The notes below the pieces were generated by a model. It had not been told where the DNA came from. It made no database searches and saw nothing but the letters and a program-made list of their open reading frames with translations. A stretch of DNA of 5,041 nt from Alphaproteobacteria bacterium TMED93 (lineage in GTDB: Bacteria > Pseudomonadota > Alphaproteobacteria > TMED109): assembly GCA_002171495.2 (NCBI GenBank), contig NHEU02000007.1:10242-15282 (forward strand). The letters run 5' to 3'. A program made the translations under genes and the position numbers. Shown piece by piece: positions 1-5,041 of the stretch (position 1 is its first letter; every line of letters starts with the position of its first letter).

Positions 1-828
1 GGAAAAGGAAATGATCAAATAAGGTTTGAGTTAGGTTACTATGCTCATAATAAAAATATTAAAGTTATAGCTCCATGGCGAGAATGGAGATTAAATTCTC
101 GGGCTAAATTAATAAAATATGCTAACAAAAATAATATACCACTTATGGGAAAAACAACAAAAGAACCTCCTTATTCTATGGATGCAAACTTACTTCATAT
201 TTCTTATGAAGGTAAAGTTTTGGAGGATCCTTGGAAGCACCCAGAAAAAAAAATGTATAGAATGACAAAAGATCCAGAAAAATGCTCATCTAAAGGAGAG
301 TTTATTGAAATAGAGTTTTTTAAAGGTGATCCAATTAGCATTAATAAAAAAAAACTATCGCCAGAAAAAATATTTGATAATTTAAATAAATTAGGAGGCA
401 AGCACGGTATAGGAAGAAAAGATATTGTAGAAAATAGAACAGTAGGTATGAAATCCAGAGGAGTTTATGAAACACCAGGTGGTGAAATTTTATTAGTAGC
501 TCATCGTGCAATAGAAAGTATTACATTAGATGGTCCTTCTATAACTTTAAAAGACGAAATAATGCCAAAATATGCGAAAATTATCTATGATGGATTATGG
601 TTTAGTCCTGAAAGAAAAATGTTGCAAGCCTTAATTGATGAAAGTCAAAAAAATGTGACGGGACAAGTTAAATTATTTTTAAGACAAGGTAATATTAGTT
701 TGTTAGGAAGAAAGTCTAGGAAATCACTATATAATAACAAGTTAGCAACTTTTGAAGAGGATAATTTGTATAATCAAAAAGATGCCGAAGGGTTTATAAA
801 GTTAAAGTCACTTAGATTTAGAAATTAA
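1..828 (+). CDS. argG: Argininosuccinate synthase, C-terminal part (5' truncated by window edge)
   Basis: This cytoplasmic enzyme condenses citrulline and aspartate, using ATP, to form argininosuccinate in the penultimate step of arginine biosynthesis. The frame is open from base 1 and gives 275 residues before TAA; the family is usually about 400 residues, so roughly 120-130 N-terminal residues, including the ATP-binding P-loop, lie outside the window. Visible family signatures, numbered from the window edge, are [10 protein letters not shown] at 1-10, APWREW at 25-30, the [15 protein letters not shown] block at 57-71 followed by [24 protein letters not shown] at about 90-110 followed by YETPGG, and the C-terminal KDAEGFIKL. 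All are intact, so the gene looks functional. The ATG at 145 is internal and is not the start, because homology continues upstream to the edge. No hairpin with a U-tract follows the stop, which overlaps the convergent YggT gene by four bases. Confidence 0.97.
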   Translation, partial: GKGNDQIRFELGYYAHNKNIKVIAPWREWRLNSRAKLIKYANKNNIPLMGKTTKEPPYSMDANLLHISYEGKVLEDPWKHPEKKMYRMTKDPEKCSSKGEFIEIEFFKGDPISINKKKLSPEKIFDNLNKLGGKHGIGRKDIVENRTVGMKSRGVYETPGGEILLVAHRAIESITLDGPSITLKDEIMPKYAKIIYDGLWFSPERKMLQALIDESQKNVTGQVKLFLRQGNISLLGRKSRKSLYNNKLATFEEDNLYNQKDAEGFIKLKSLRFRN

Positions 829-1130
829 CTTAAATTCATTGATAATGCATATCTATACAGCAAGTCCCTAAAGAATATTAATATAATGATTAATATTACT
901 GGAGAAATATCAATGCCACCAAAATCAGGCAATATTCTTCTTATTGGCTTAAGAGCTGGTTCAGTAATTTTATACAAAAAATCTCCAATTAAATAAATTA
1001 GTTTATTTTGAGTATTCAAAATACTAAAGGCCACTAACCAACTCAGAATAGCTTGAGCAATAAGAAGCCAAATATAAAAACTAATAGCAGAGCTAAAAAG
1101 CATTAATGTTTGGCTGAAGAAAATTAACAT
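825..1130 (-). CDS. YggT family integral membrane protein
   Basis: This 101-residue protein has two hydrophobic segments, about residues 11-38 and 76-92, joined by a conserved cytoplasmic-type loop. The loop sequence [21 protein letters not shown] at 57-77 is the hallmark of the YggT family, and the length is normal for a one-repeat alphaproteobacterial member. The biochemical role of the family is not settled; links to cell division or morphology and to osmotic stress have been proposed. The ATG at 1130 gives the full N-terminus but has no evident Shine-Dalgarno; the in-frame ATG at codon 10 is an alternative start and also lacks one. The gene lies downstream of the amt terminator on the same strand, so it needs its own promoter or read-through; I see only weak AT-rich candidates in 1131-1173. 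Its stop codon overlaps that of argG. Confidence 0.93.
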   Translation of the reverse strand: MLIFFSQTLMLFSSAISFYIWLLIAQAILSWLVAFSILNTQNKLIYLIGDFLYKITEPALKPIRRILPDFGGIDISPVILIIILIFFRDLLYRYALSMNLS

Positions 1131-1173
1131 ATAATTATTCTATTAATAATTTAGGTTAATATAAAGAAAATTC

Positions 1174-1209
1174 TAAAGTAGTAAGAGATTAAATACTCTT
1201 ACTACTTTA
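1174..1209 (-). terminator. Intrinsic terminator of amt
   Basis: A perfect 14-bp inverted repeat (1174-1187 paired with 1196-1209, arms TAAAGTAGTAAGAG and its complement) surrounds an 8-base loop. On the minus strand the stem is followed by the U-rich run GAATTTTCTTTATATT. It starts 12 bases beyond the amt stop codon. The plus strand lacks a U-run after the stem (AGTACATGG follows), so it is directional and belongs to amt. It separates amt from the downstream YggT gene. Confidence 0.85.
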
Positions 1210-1221
1210 ATAAGTACATGG

Positions 1222-2532
1222 TTATTTTTTTGAGACGTATTCTGGATAACCTGAGGTACCTGTTTCTGTGATGTCTAGGCCATATTCTTCATCTTCTTCA
1301 GAAGCTCTAATGCCTATACTCATTTTTAGGATTGACCAAATAATGGAAGTAGTAACTACTGTAAAAACTCCAAATGCTAAAATTCCAATTATTTGAATGC
1401 CATATGACGTATCAGTATTAGTGAAAGGAACTATAATAGTTCCCCATATTCCTGCAATTAAGTGAGCTGGAATTGCACCAACAACGTCATCAATTTTAAG
1501 TTTATCTAACAACTTCATTCCATACATGCATAGAATACCTCCTATGCCACCGATAATAATTGCTTGACCTATTGTGGGTGTTAATGGTTCAGCTGTAATA
1601 CTAACTAAACCAGCAATAGCTCCATTCAGTGTAGCTGAAATATTAGTTTTACCATCAACTATTCTACTTAGTGCCATAGGTGCAATAACACCACCAGCAG
1701 CAGCCATTGTTGTATTTGCGAAAATAGAAGCTACTGCATTAGCATCTGCATATGAACCTAATGCTAATTGAGAAGCTCCATTGAAACCAAACCAACCCAG
1801 CCACAATATCCATACTCCTAAAGTTGCCATTGGTATCGACTGCCCAGGCATTACACTCGCATTACCTTTAGAGTCAAACTTACCTTTTCTTGCCCCAAGT
1901 AATATAGCTCCGGTTAAAGCTGCCCAGCCACCTACTGAATGAACTATGGTAGAACCAGCAAAATCAGAAAACCCCATTTCGCTTAGCCAACCTCCACCCC
2001 ACTGCCATGATCCAGAAATAGGATAAAGAATCGCAGTAAGAATAGTTACGAATGCAAAAAATGGCCAAATTAAAACTCTTTCAGCCAATGCTCCTGAAAC
2101 TATGGATGCAGTAGTAGCTACAAATACCATTTGAAAAAACCAATCAGACGCGGGAGAATAATCTTGACCAATTAAATCACTGTCACTTCCAATTCCACTA
2201 GACCAGATACTAAGTGACCCAAAATATCCACCATCTACTCCTGCATACATAAGATTGTATCCTATTAAATAATAAGCTACTCCTGCTATAGAAAATAAAC
2301 CCACATTTTTAATACAGATTACAACTGTATTTTTACTTCTTACAAGACCAGCCTCTAACATGGTAAACCCAGCGGCCATCCACATAACCAAAAATCCACC
2401 TATACAGAATAATAAGGTATTAAAAACAAAACTTATTTCTGCCGGATCAGCTATTGCTGTTTCATGACCATCTGCTAAAGCCAAATTTGAGGTAACAAAT
2501 GAGGCTAGTAGAAAAAAAACGAATTTTAGCAT
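1222..2532 (-). CDS. amt: Ammonium transporter, Amt/AmtB family
   Basis: This inner-membrane channel/transporter takes up ammonium and in the family acts as a trimer. The 436-residue protein opens with a likely cleavable signal peptide (hydrophobic 1-17, ALA at 18-20, cleavage before D21), followed by a hydrophobic pattern fitting about 11 membrane helices. Family residues, with E. coli AmtB equivalents inferred by motif alignment, are all visible: WMAAGFTMLEAGLVR at 51-65; F133 and F137 (gate phenylalanines) in FQMVF; GALAER at 147-152; W178 in WQWGGG; D190 and H198 in DFAGSTIVH (twin-His pore and structural Asp); GWFGFN with F250 and S254; and the second pore His, H357, in PAHLIAGIWGT. The C-terminal tail EEDEEYGLDITETG at 412-425 matches the regulatory tail contacted by PII (GlnK) proteins. 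No PII gene is adjacent here. The gene has a strong Shine-Dalgarno, a plausible promoter and its own terminator, so it is probably mainly monocistronic. Confidence 0.98.
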   Translation of the reverse strand: MLKFVFFLLASFVTSNLALADGHETAIADPAEISFVFNTLLFCIGGFLVMWMAAGFTMLEAGLVRSKNTVVICIKNVGLFSIAGVAYYLIGYNLMYAGVDGGYFGSLSIWSSGIGSDSDLIGQDYSPASDWFFQMVFVATTASIVSGALAERVLIWPFFAFVTILTAILYPISGSWQWGGGWLSEMGFSDFAGSTIVHSVGGWAALTGAILLGARKGKFDSKGNASVMPGQSIPMATLGVWILWLGWFGFNGASQLALGSYADANAVASIFANTTMAAAGGVIAPMALSRIVDGKTNISATLNGAIAGLVSITAEPLTPTIGQAIIIGGIGGILCMYGMKLLDKLKIDDVVGAIPAHLIAGIWGTIIVPFTNTDTSYGIQIIGILAFGVFTVVTTSIIWSILKMSIGIRASEEDEEYGLDITETGTSGYPEYVSKK

Positions 2533-2537
2533 TTATG

Positions 2538-2543
2538 CTCCTT
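2538..2543 (-). promoter_or_regulatory. Strong Shine-Dalgarno of amt
   Basis: The minus strand reads AAGGAG, then CATAA, then the ATG at 2532. It supports this start for amt and contrasts with the deformylase and YggT genes, which have no visible Shine-Dalgarno. Confidence 0.8.
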
Positions 2544-2597
2544 TATTAATTAAAAAAATTAAAGGTAACAAATCAAAAGCGATTATCAATGAAAAAT

Positions 2598-2626
2598 AAT
2601 ATATTTAGTGTTTATAATTTAATCAA
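2598..2626 (-). promoter_or_regulatory. Candidate sigma-70 promoter of amt
   Basis: On the minus strand TTGATT (2626-2621) and TATATT (2603-2598) are separated by exactly 17 bases. The -35 matches the TTGACA consensus at 4 of 6 positions and the -10 matches TATAAT at 5 of 6. This would place the transcript start near 2590 with a leader of roughly 55-60 nt. In DNA this AT-rich such matches arise easily by chance, so support comes mainly from the spacing and position. I see no convincing sigma-54 (GG-N10-GC) element. Confidence 0.4.
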
Positions 2627-2635
2627 TAGTATAAT

Positions 2636-2651
2636 TTATAATCAATTATAA
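2636..2651. repeat. 16-bp AT-rich palindrome between the 96-aa gene and amt
   Basis: TTATAAT-CA-ATTATAA has perfect 7-base arms around a two-base centre. It begins 2 bases past the 96-aa gene's stop codon and lies 10-25 bases upstream of the candidate amt -35. It could be a dimeric regulator site. It is unlikely to be a terminator, because the arms contain only A and T and no U-run follows. It also sits within three copies of TATAATTT spaced 17 bases apart (starting at 2613, 2630 and 2647). Confidence 0.4.
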
Positions 2652-2652
2652 T

Positions 2653-2943
2653 TTAAGATAATTTTACGTCTTTAACTTCTTCTCCATCTCTAGTTACGAC
2701 TTTGAGTTTTACTGACCCAGTTTCTTTATTGGTAACTTTCAGAAGCTTTCTCTGCGGGTCGTTGGCTTTTATTTTTATTAAAGCATCCTGCACATCAGTT
2801 CTTGTTGCTAGTTCCAGTAACCTATCTTGCAAAAATTCAATTTTATTTTCTAATTTACTTAATTCCTTTGCTCGATTTCCTTCTATAGCAAATAGTGCTA
2901 CTATACAAATGGCAACAATTACTAGAAAAATTACTTCAGCCAT
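2653..2943 (-). CDS. Small membrane-anchored coiled-coil protein, function unknown
   Basis: I do not recognise this 96-residue protein. It has an N-terminal hydrophobic segment at about 4-20 (VIFLVIVAICIVALFAI), then a charged heptad-like stretch at about 24-48 (RAKELSKLENKIEFLQDRLLEL) suggesting a coiled coil, then a short polar region and a C-terminal part at 66-94 with alternating beta-type character (KLLKVTNKETGSVKLKVV, then DGEEVKDVKL). The likely form is a single-pass anchored protein that may oligomerise. Its ATG directly follows the TAA of the 68-aa gene with no gap, and only a weak AAGGG precedes it within that gene, so translational coupling is likely. It is the last gene of a three-gene set; no strong terminator follows, so some read-through into amt is possible. 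Confidence 0.75.
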   Translation of the reverse strand: MAEVIFLVIVAICIVALFAIEGNRAKELSKLENKIEFLQDRLLELATRTDVQDALIKIKANDPQRKLLKVTNKETGSVKLKVVTRDGEEVKDVKLS

Positions 2944-3150
2944 TTATTTCTTTACCCTTACTTTGGAGGTGAATCTGTCTAATAAAAAGACTTCTCCATT
3001 TTCAGAAACTATAGATTTGTATCTAATTTCATTAATATTTTTAAAAATTACGAAGAATAGGGAGGTTAATATAAGAAAATTTATTAAAATAAGTCTTTTT
3101 TTAAAAGGAAAAAAGCTTTTATATTTATCAAAATTGGCTAGTATATTCAT
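2944..3150 (-). CDS. Short single-pass membrane protein with DRFT-type tail, function unknown
   Basis: This 68-residue hypothetical protein has a basic N-terminus (DKYKSFFPFKKR, 8-19), one hydrophobic segment at about 20-36 (LILINFLILTSLFFVIF) and a C-terminal tail at 42-68 containing IRY, NGEVFLLDRFTSKV and a basic end. The positive-inside rule suggests N-terminus in, tail out. The tail aligns with residues 106-130 of the 134-aa protein encoded just upstream (RY, G, F, DRFT and K shared), and both have the helix immediately before it, so the two look like tandem paralogues. The ATG at 3150 has only a weak AGAGAA ahead of it, inside a small hairpin. The stop abuts the next gene's ATG. An opposite-strand frame also spans this region, but the paralogy and operon layout favour this strand. 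Confidence 0.72.
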   Translation of the reverse strand: MNILANFDKYKSFFPFKKRLILINFLILTSLFFVIFKNINEIRYKSIVSENGEVFLLDRFTSKVRVKK

Positions 3151-3154
3151 AATT

Positions 3155-3171
3155 TTCTCTAATAAAGAGAA
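3155..3171 (-). other. Small hairpin over the weak ribosome binding site of the 68-aa gene
   Basis: On the minus strand TTCTCT-TTATT-AGAGAA forms a 6-bp stem with a 5-base loop, ending 4 bases before the ATG at 3150. The only purine-rich Shine-Dalgarno candidate (AGAGAA) forms the 3' arm. It may lower initiation or be chance; without a U-tract it is a poor terminator. Confidence 0.35.
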
Positions 3172-3184
3172 GACTATGAGTTAA

Positions 3185-3589
3185 TTAGTAGTTTATTTTT
3201 TTCTTAATCTTCCCTGTAAATCTATCATATACAAATTCAGTGCCATATGGGTCGGTGAGTATAGTATATCTAACTTTATGAAAGTTTTCAGTTAATACAA
3301 AGACTAGTGATATAACTATAGAAAAGGTAGCTAAAGGCTGTCTGTAATTATAGACGATAATTTTATTATCATCTAGAAAAGCTATAACTTTTCCTAAAAA
3401 TCCTTTTCGATTAGCTTTCTCTAGGGCAATTCTTTCTTTTTCTAAATCCTTGAGCTCTTTATACTTAGATAGTATTTCTTCTTTATTAATGGGCTTAGTT
3501 CTTCTTTGCCAAGATATAGTATCTATATCTTCGTATTCAAAGACTGCATCTGGGTTGATGGCTAGTATTGCATCACCAAGAGTGACCAT
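3185..3589 (-). CDS. Membrane protein with phage-type (XkdW-like) N-terminus and DRFTGK tail, function unknown
   Basis: This 134-residue protein has four visible parts. Residues 3-45 (LGDAILAINPDAVFEYED, a Trp at 27, then PINKEEILSKYKEL) resemble the short module I know from XkdW-like and tail-fibre-associated proteins of phages; this is recognition by eye, not a search result. Residues 41-63 are a charged, probably helical linker (KYKELKDLEKERIALEKANRK). Residues 85-100 form one hydrophobic segment. Residues 106-130 are a basic tail (VRYTILTDPYGTEFVYDRFTGKIKK) of probable beta character, matched by the tail of the neighbouring 68-aa protein. The start at 3589 is fixed by a strong GGAGG four bases upstream. 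The gene heads the set of three small genes, 59 bases after the deformylase gene and 34 before the 68-aa gene. It could be a domesticated phage fragment or an unrelated small membrane protein; no function can be assigned. Confidence 0.82.
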   Translation of the reverse strand: MVTLGDAILAINPDAVFEYEDIDTISWQRRTKPINKEEILSKYKELKDLEKERIALEKANRKGFLGKVIAFLDDNKIIVYNYRQPLATFSIVISLVFVLTENFHKVRYTILTDPYGTEFVYDRFTGKIKKKINY

Positions 3590-3592
3590 AGT

Positions 3593-3598
3593 TCCTCC
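3593..3598 (-). promoter_or_regulatory. Strong Shine-Dalgarno of the 134-aa gene
   Basis: The minus strand reads GGAGGA, then ACT, then the ATG at 3589. It is a near-perfect anti-Shine-Dalgarno match that fixes the start and argues that this small gene is really translated. Confidence 0.8.
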
Positions 3599-3617
3599 AA
3601 GAATTTTCTTATGATAT

Positions 3618-3648
3618 ATAATAACGGAAAAATAATAAGGGTTGTTAA
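3618..3648 (-). promoter_or_regulatory. Weak candidate promoter for the small-gene operon
   Basis: In the gap after the deformylase stop, the minus strand has TTAACA (3648-3643; 5 of 6 to TTGACA) and TATTAT (3623-3618; 5 of 6 to TATAAT). The 19-base spacer is longer than optimal, and the region is AT-rich enough for chance matches. No intrinsic terminator is visible after the deformylase gene, so read-through is an equally good explanation for transcription of the small genes. Confidence 0.2.
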
Positions 3649-4248
3649 TTATTTATCTTTTGACCAATTTTTCACTAGATCTAAAAAAAGAGGATCAATT
3701 GATTTTTTTCTTTTAACAATATCCTTAGCAATATCTCCGGGAGTGTCATTAAATCCAAAATTAGATAAATTTTTCATTCGCATGGGATACAAAACTCCGT
3801 CTAGGTGATCACATTCATGTTGTATAAGTGCAGCCCAAGTTGAATGAGCTTTGTGAGTTACAAGTTTTTTATTCAAATTATAATATTTTACCAAAATACT
3901 ACTATATCTTGGAACCTTACCATGCAGCCCTGGAATAGAAAGGCACCTTTCCCAATATTCTTTTTTATTTTTTAATAATGGTGTGATAGTGGGGTTAATC
4001 ATTATAGTCCAAGGTATTTTTTTAAAGTCTGCATTTTTTGGGATTCTATTACTATTAACTCTATAAACTACTATTCTTTTGCTTACTAAAACTTGAGGCG
4101 CTGCTAAACCACTAGCCCCTATATGCTCCAGAGTTTCTTTCATGTTATTTACTAAATCTTTAATTTTATCAAAATCTTTAAAAGGAACTTTAAGAGCTTT
4201 TTTTCGAAGAACTGGATGTCCCATTTTTACTATATTCAAAACTGTCAT
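3649..4248 (-). CDS. def: Peptide deformylase-like protein
   Basis: Peptide deformylase removes the formyl group from the initiator methionine of nascent proteins, using a metal ion bound by one Cys and two His. The 199-residue protein carries all three motifs: GLAAPQ at 47-52 (motif 1, Gln52), ERCLS at 100-104 (motif 2, metal ligand Cys102) and QHECDHLDG at 143-151 (motif 3, His144, catalytic Glu145, His148). Motif 2 has Arg where the usual sequence is EGCLS; the ligands are kept, so activity is plausible. The opening MTVLNIVKMGHPVLRKKA fits the family start, and IPGLHGKVPRY after motif 2 resembles the divergent second deformylases of alphaproteobacteria; a housekeeping copy may lie elsewhere. 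No Shine-Dalgarno precedes the ATG, but the upstream hydrolase gene stops one base before it (TAATATG), pointing to translational coupling. Confidence 0.92.
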   Translation of the reverse strand: MTVLNIVKMGHPVLRKKALKVPFKDFDKIKDLVNNMKETLEHIGASGLAAPQVLVSKRIVVYRVNSNRIPKNADFKKIPWTIMINPTITPLLKNKKEYWERCLSIPGLHGKVPRYSSILVKYYNLNKKLVTHKAHSTWAALIQHECDHLDGVLYPMRMKNLSNFGFNDTPGDIAKDIVKRKKSIDPLFLDLVKNWSKDK

Positions 4249-4249
4249 A

Positions 4250-5041
4250 TTATATATTATTCTTTATATTAGATTTATAAAAATTAATGATAATTTCAAA
4301 AGTTTTTTTTGGATTTTCCTGTTGCACCCAATGACCAGCTTTCTCTATAATAAAAGCTTTAAAATTATTAGTAAAAAATTTTTTCATATTTTCAAATTCA
4401 CCTGGTTTTTGATAAATACCCCAGTCAGACTTGCCTGCTATAAAAATTGAAGGAAACTTTAAATTTGATGGGAGCTTTAAATCAAGAATTCTTTTTTTTT
4501 CTTTTCTGTCTATCATCATTCTGTACCAATTTAAAGGACCTTGAAAAGTATTTTTTCTAAAGCTTTCAGCGTAAATTTTTAAGTCTTTATTGTTAAGCCA
4601 AAAGCAATTATCTATTTGTAATTTACTTGGCATATATTTTTTTACTGTTTGTGACATGCCTAAGTTTTTTTTCATAATATAATATTCAGGCATCTCTGCT
4701 AATTGTATCGGAGATATATTTTTTAATTTATATGGAAGATTATTTTGATAATCAAAACTTTTAAAATGATAATATGCTCTTAAAAATTTAAAAATACCCT
4801 GTTTGCTATTTGTCATATTATTATTAGCAGATTTTCCTGAAAAATAGACTTGGTAATGTTTTTTTGAAGGCTTAAGGGCCTTAAGACCTTCATTAATTTT
4901 TTTTATATCAAAATTATATTTTTTATTTTTAGTTCCACTAAAAGGCATGCTCATAGTAACAACTGATTTTATAAAATCAGGATATATCAAGGAAAAATAA
5001 CAAGTAACATAAGATCCAAAATCATGTCCAACTATATTTAC
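4250..5041 (-). CDS. Alpha/beta hydrolase, epoxide hydrolase type (5' truncated by window edge)
   Basis: The frame is open to the right edge, giving 263 residues; the N-terminal part of the alpha/beta hydrolase fold, including the oxyanion-hole HGxP region, is outside the window. Counting from the edge, VNIVGHDFGS at 1-10 is the nucleophile elbow with Asp7, followed by the conserved IYPDFIKSVVTMSMPF. The cap domain has YQVYF with Tyr66 and GPLNWYR with Tyr173, matching the two ring-opening tyrosines of epoxide hydrolases (YFQEP and LNWYR in mammalian soluble epoxide hydrolase). The charge-relay acid is probably Asp206 in AGKSDWG, and the catalytic His is His237 in AGHWVQQE. The likely reaction is hydrolysis of an epoxide to a diol through an Asp-ester; haloalkane or haloacid dehalogenases share the fold and Asp nucleophile, but the tyrosine pair favours epoxide hydrolase. 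The substrate is unknown. The gene is probably coupled to the deformylase gene one base downstream. Confidence 0.88.
   Translation of the reverse strand, partial: VNIVGHDFGSYVTCYFSLIYPDFIKSVVTMSMPFSGTKNKKYNFDIKKINEGLKALKPSKKHYQVYFSGKSANNNMTNSKQGIFKFLRAYYHFKSFDYQNNLPYKLKNISPIQLAEMPEYYIMKKNLGMSQTVKKYMPSKLQIDNCFWLNNKDLKIYAESFRKNTFQGPLNWYRMMIDRKEKKRILDLKLPSNLKFPSIFIAGKSDWGIYQKPGEFENMKKFFTNNFKAFIIEKAGHWVQQENPKKTFEIIINFYKSNIKNNI

Noticed and set aside
145..147. ATG as the argG start
   Set aside because: The 48 codons before it encode conserved argininosuccinate synthase sequence ([10 protein letters not shown] and APWREW), so this Met is internal.
874..897. Inverted repeat AATATTAAT/ATTAATATT as an argG terminator
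   Set aside because: The stem contains only A and T, has no U-run after it on the plus strand, and lies in codons for an Ile-rich membrane helix of the YggT protein; it is best explained by codon composition.
1174..1209. Terminator hairpin acting also for argG
   Set aside because: On the plus strand the stem is followed by AGTACATGG and not a U-tract, and it lies nearly 350 bases past the argG stop.
2533..2652. Riboswitch or small RNA in the amt leader
   Set aside because: The leader is short and AT-only in most places; apart from the palindrome noted, I see no conserved riboswitch core or paired helices with G/C content.
2702..3184. 160-codon plus-strand open frame
   Set aside because: It lies opposite the 68-aa and 96-aa genes. 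The minus-strand frames have tight operon spacing, paralogy to the 134-aa protein and a helix/coiled-coil design, whereas the plus frame gives a Ser/Phe-rich product typical of an antisense shadow.
4142..4450. 102-codon plus-strand open frame
   Set aside because: It spans the junction opposite the deformylase and hydrolase genes, both of which carry clear catalytic motifs on the minus strand.
4988..4990. TTG as a start codon for the hydrolase
   Set aside because: The frame continues upstream without a stop and encodes the conserved nucleophile elbow VGHDFGS, so the true start is beyond the window.

Overview
This is an AT-rich stretch (very low GC by eye, with A/T-ending codons throughout) from a compact bacterial genome. 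The alphaproteobacterial style of the YggT, argininosuccinate synthase and ammonium transporter proteins, the tight gene spacing and the low GC suggest a streamlined marine alphaproteobacterium of the SAR11/Pelagibacterales kind. That placement is inference; the window holds no rRNA or other decisive marker. I saw no tRNA, CRISPR array, insertion sequence or integrase, and no gene-free gap exceeds about 120 bases.

Layout from left to right: (1) the C-terminal two thirds of argininosuccinate synthase (argG) on the plus strand, cut by the left edge; (2) a YggT-family membrane protein on the minus strand, convergent with argG and sharing four bases with it; (3) an Amt/AmtB ammonium transporter on the minus strand, with a strong Shine-Dalgarno, a plausible sigma-70 promoter and a clear intrinsic terminator; (4) three small minus-strand genes of 134, 68 and 96 codons, each encoding one predicted membrane helix; (5) a peptide deformylase-like gene; (6) an alpha/beta hydrolase of the epoxide hydrolase type, cut by the right edge. 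Everything except argG is transcribed leftward.

The hydrolase and deformylase genes are one base apart (TAA-T-ATG), and the deformylase gene has no Shine-Dalgarno, so they look translationally coupled. The three small genes follow with their own strong ribosome binding site. They form a micro-operon: the 134-aa and 68-aa proteins share a membrane helix followed by the same tail motif (RY...G..F..DRFT.K), and the 68-aa and 96-aa genes abut as TAA-ATG. The 134-aa protein also begins with a segment that looks like the short 'AI.AINP.A...' module I associate with XkdW-like or tail-fibre-associated phage proteins. This cluster is the part of the window most likely to be undescribed; its function is unknown.

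The known genes serve ammonium uptake (amt), arginine biosynthesis (argG), N-terminal maturation of proteins (deformylase) and possibly epoxide hydrolysis. Apart from the general nitrogen theme of amt and argG, I see no pathway that unites them.
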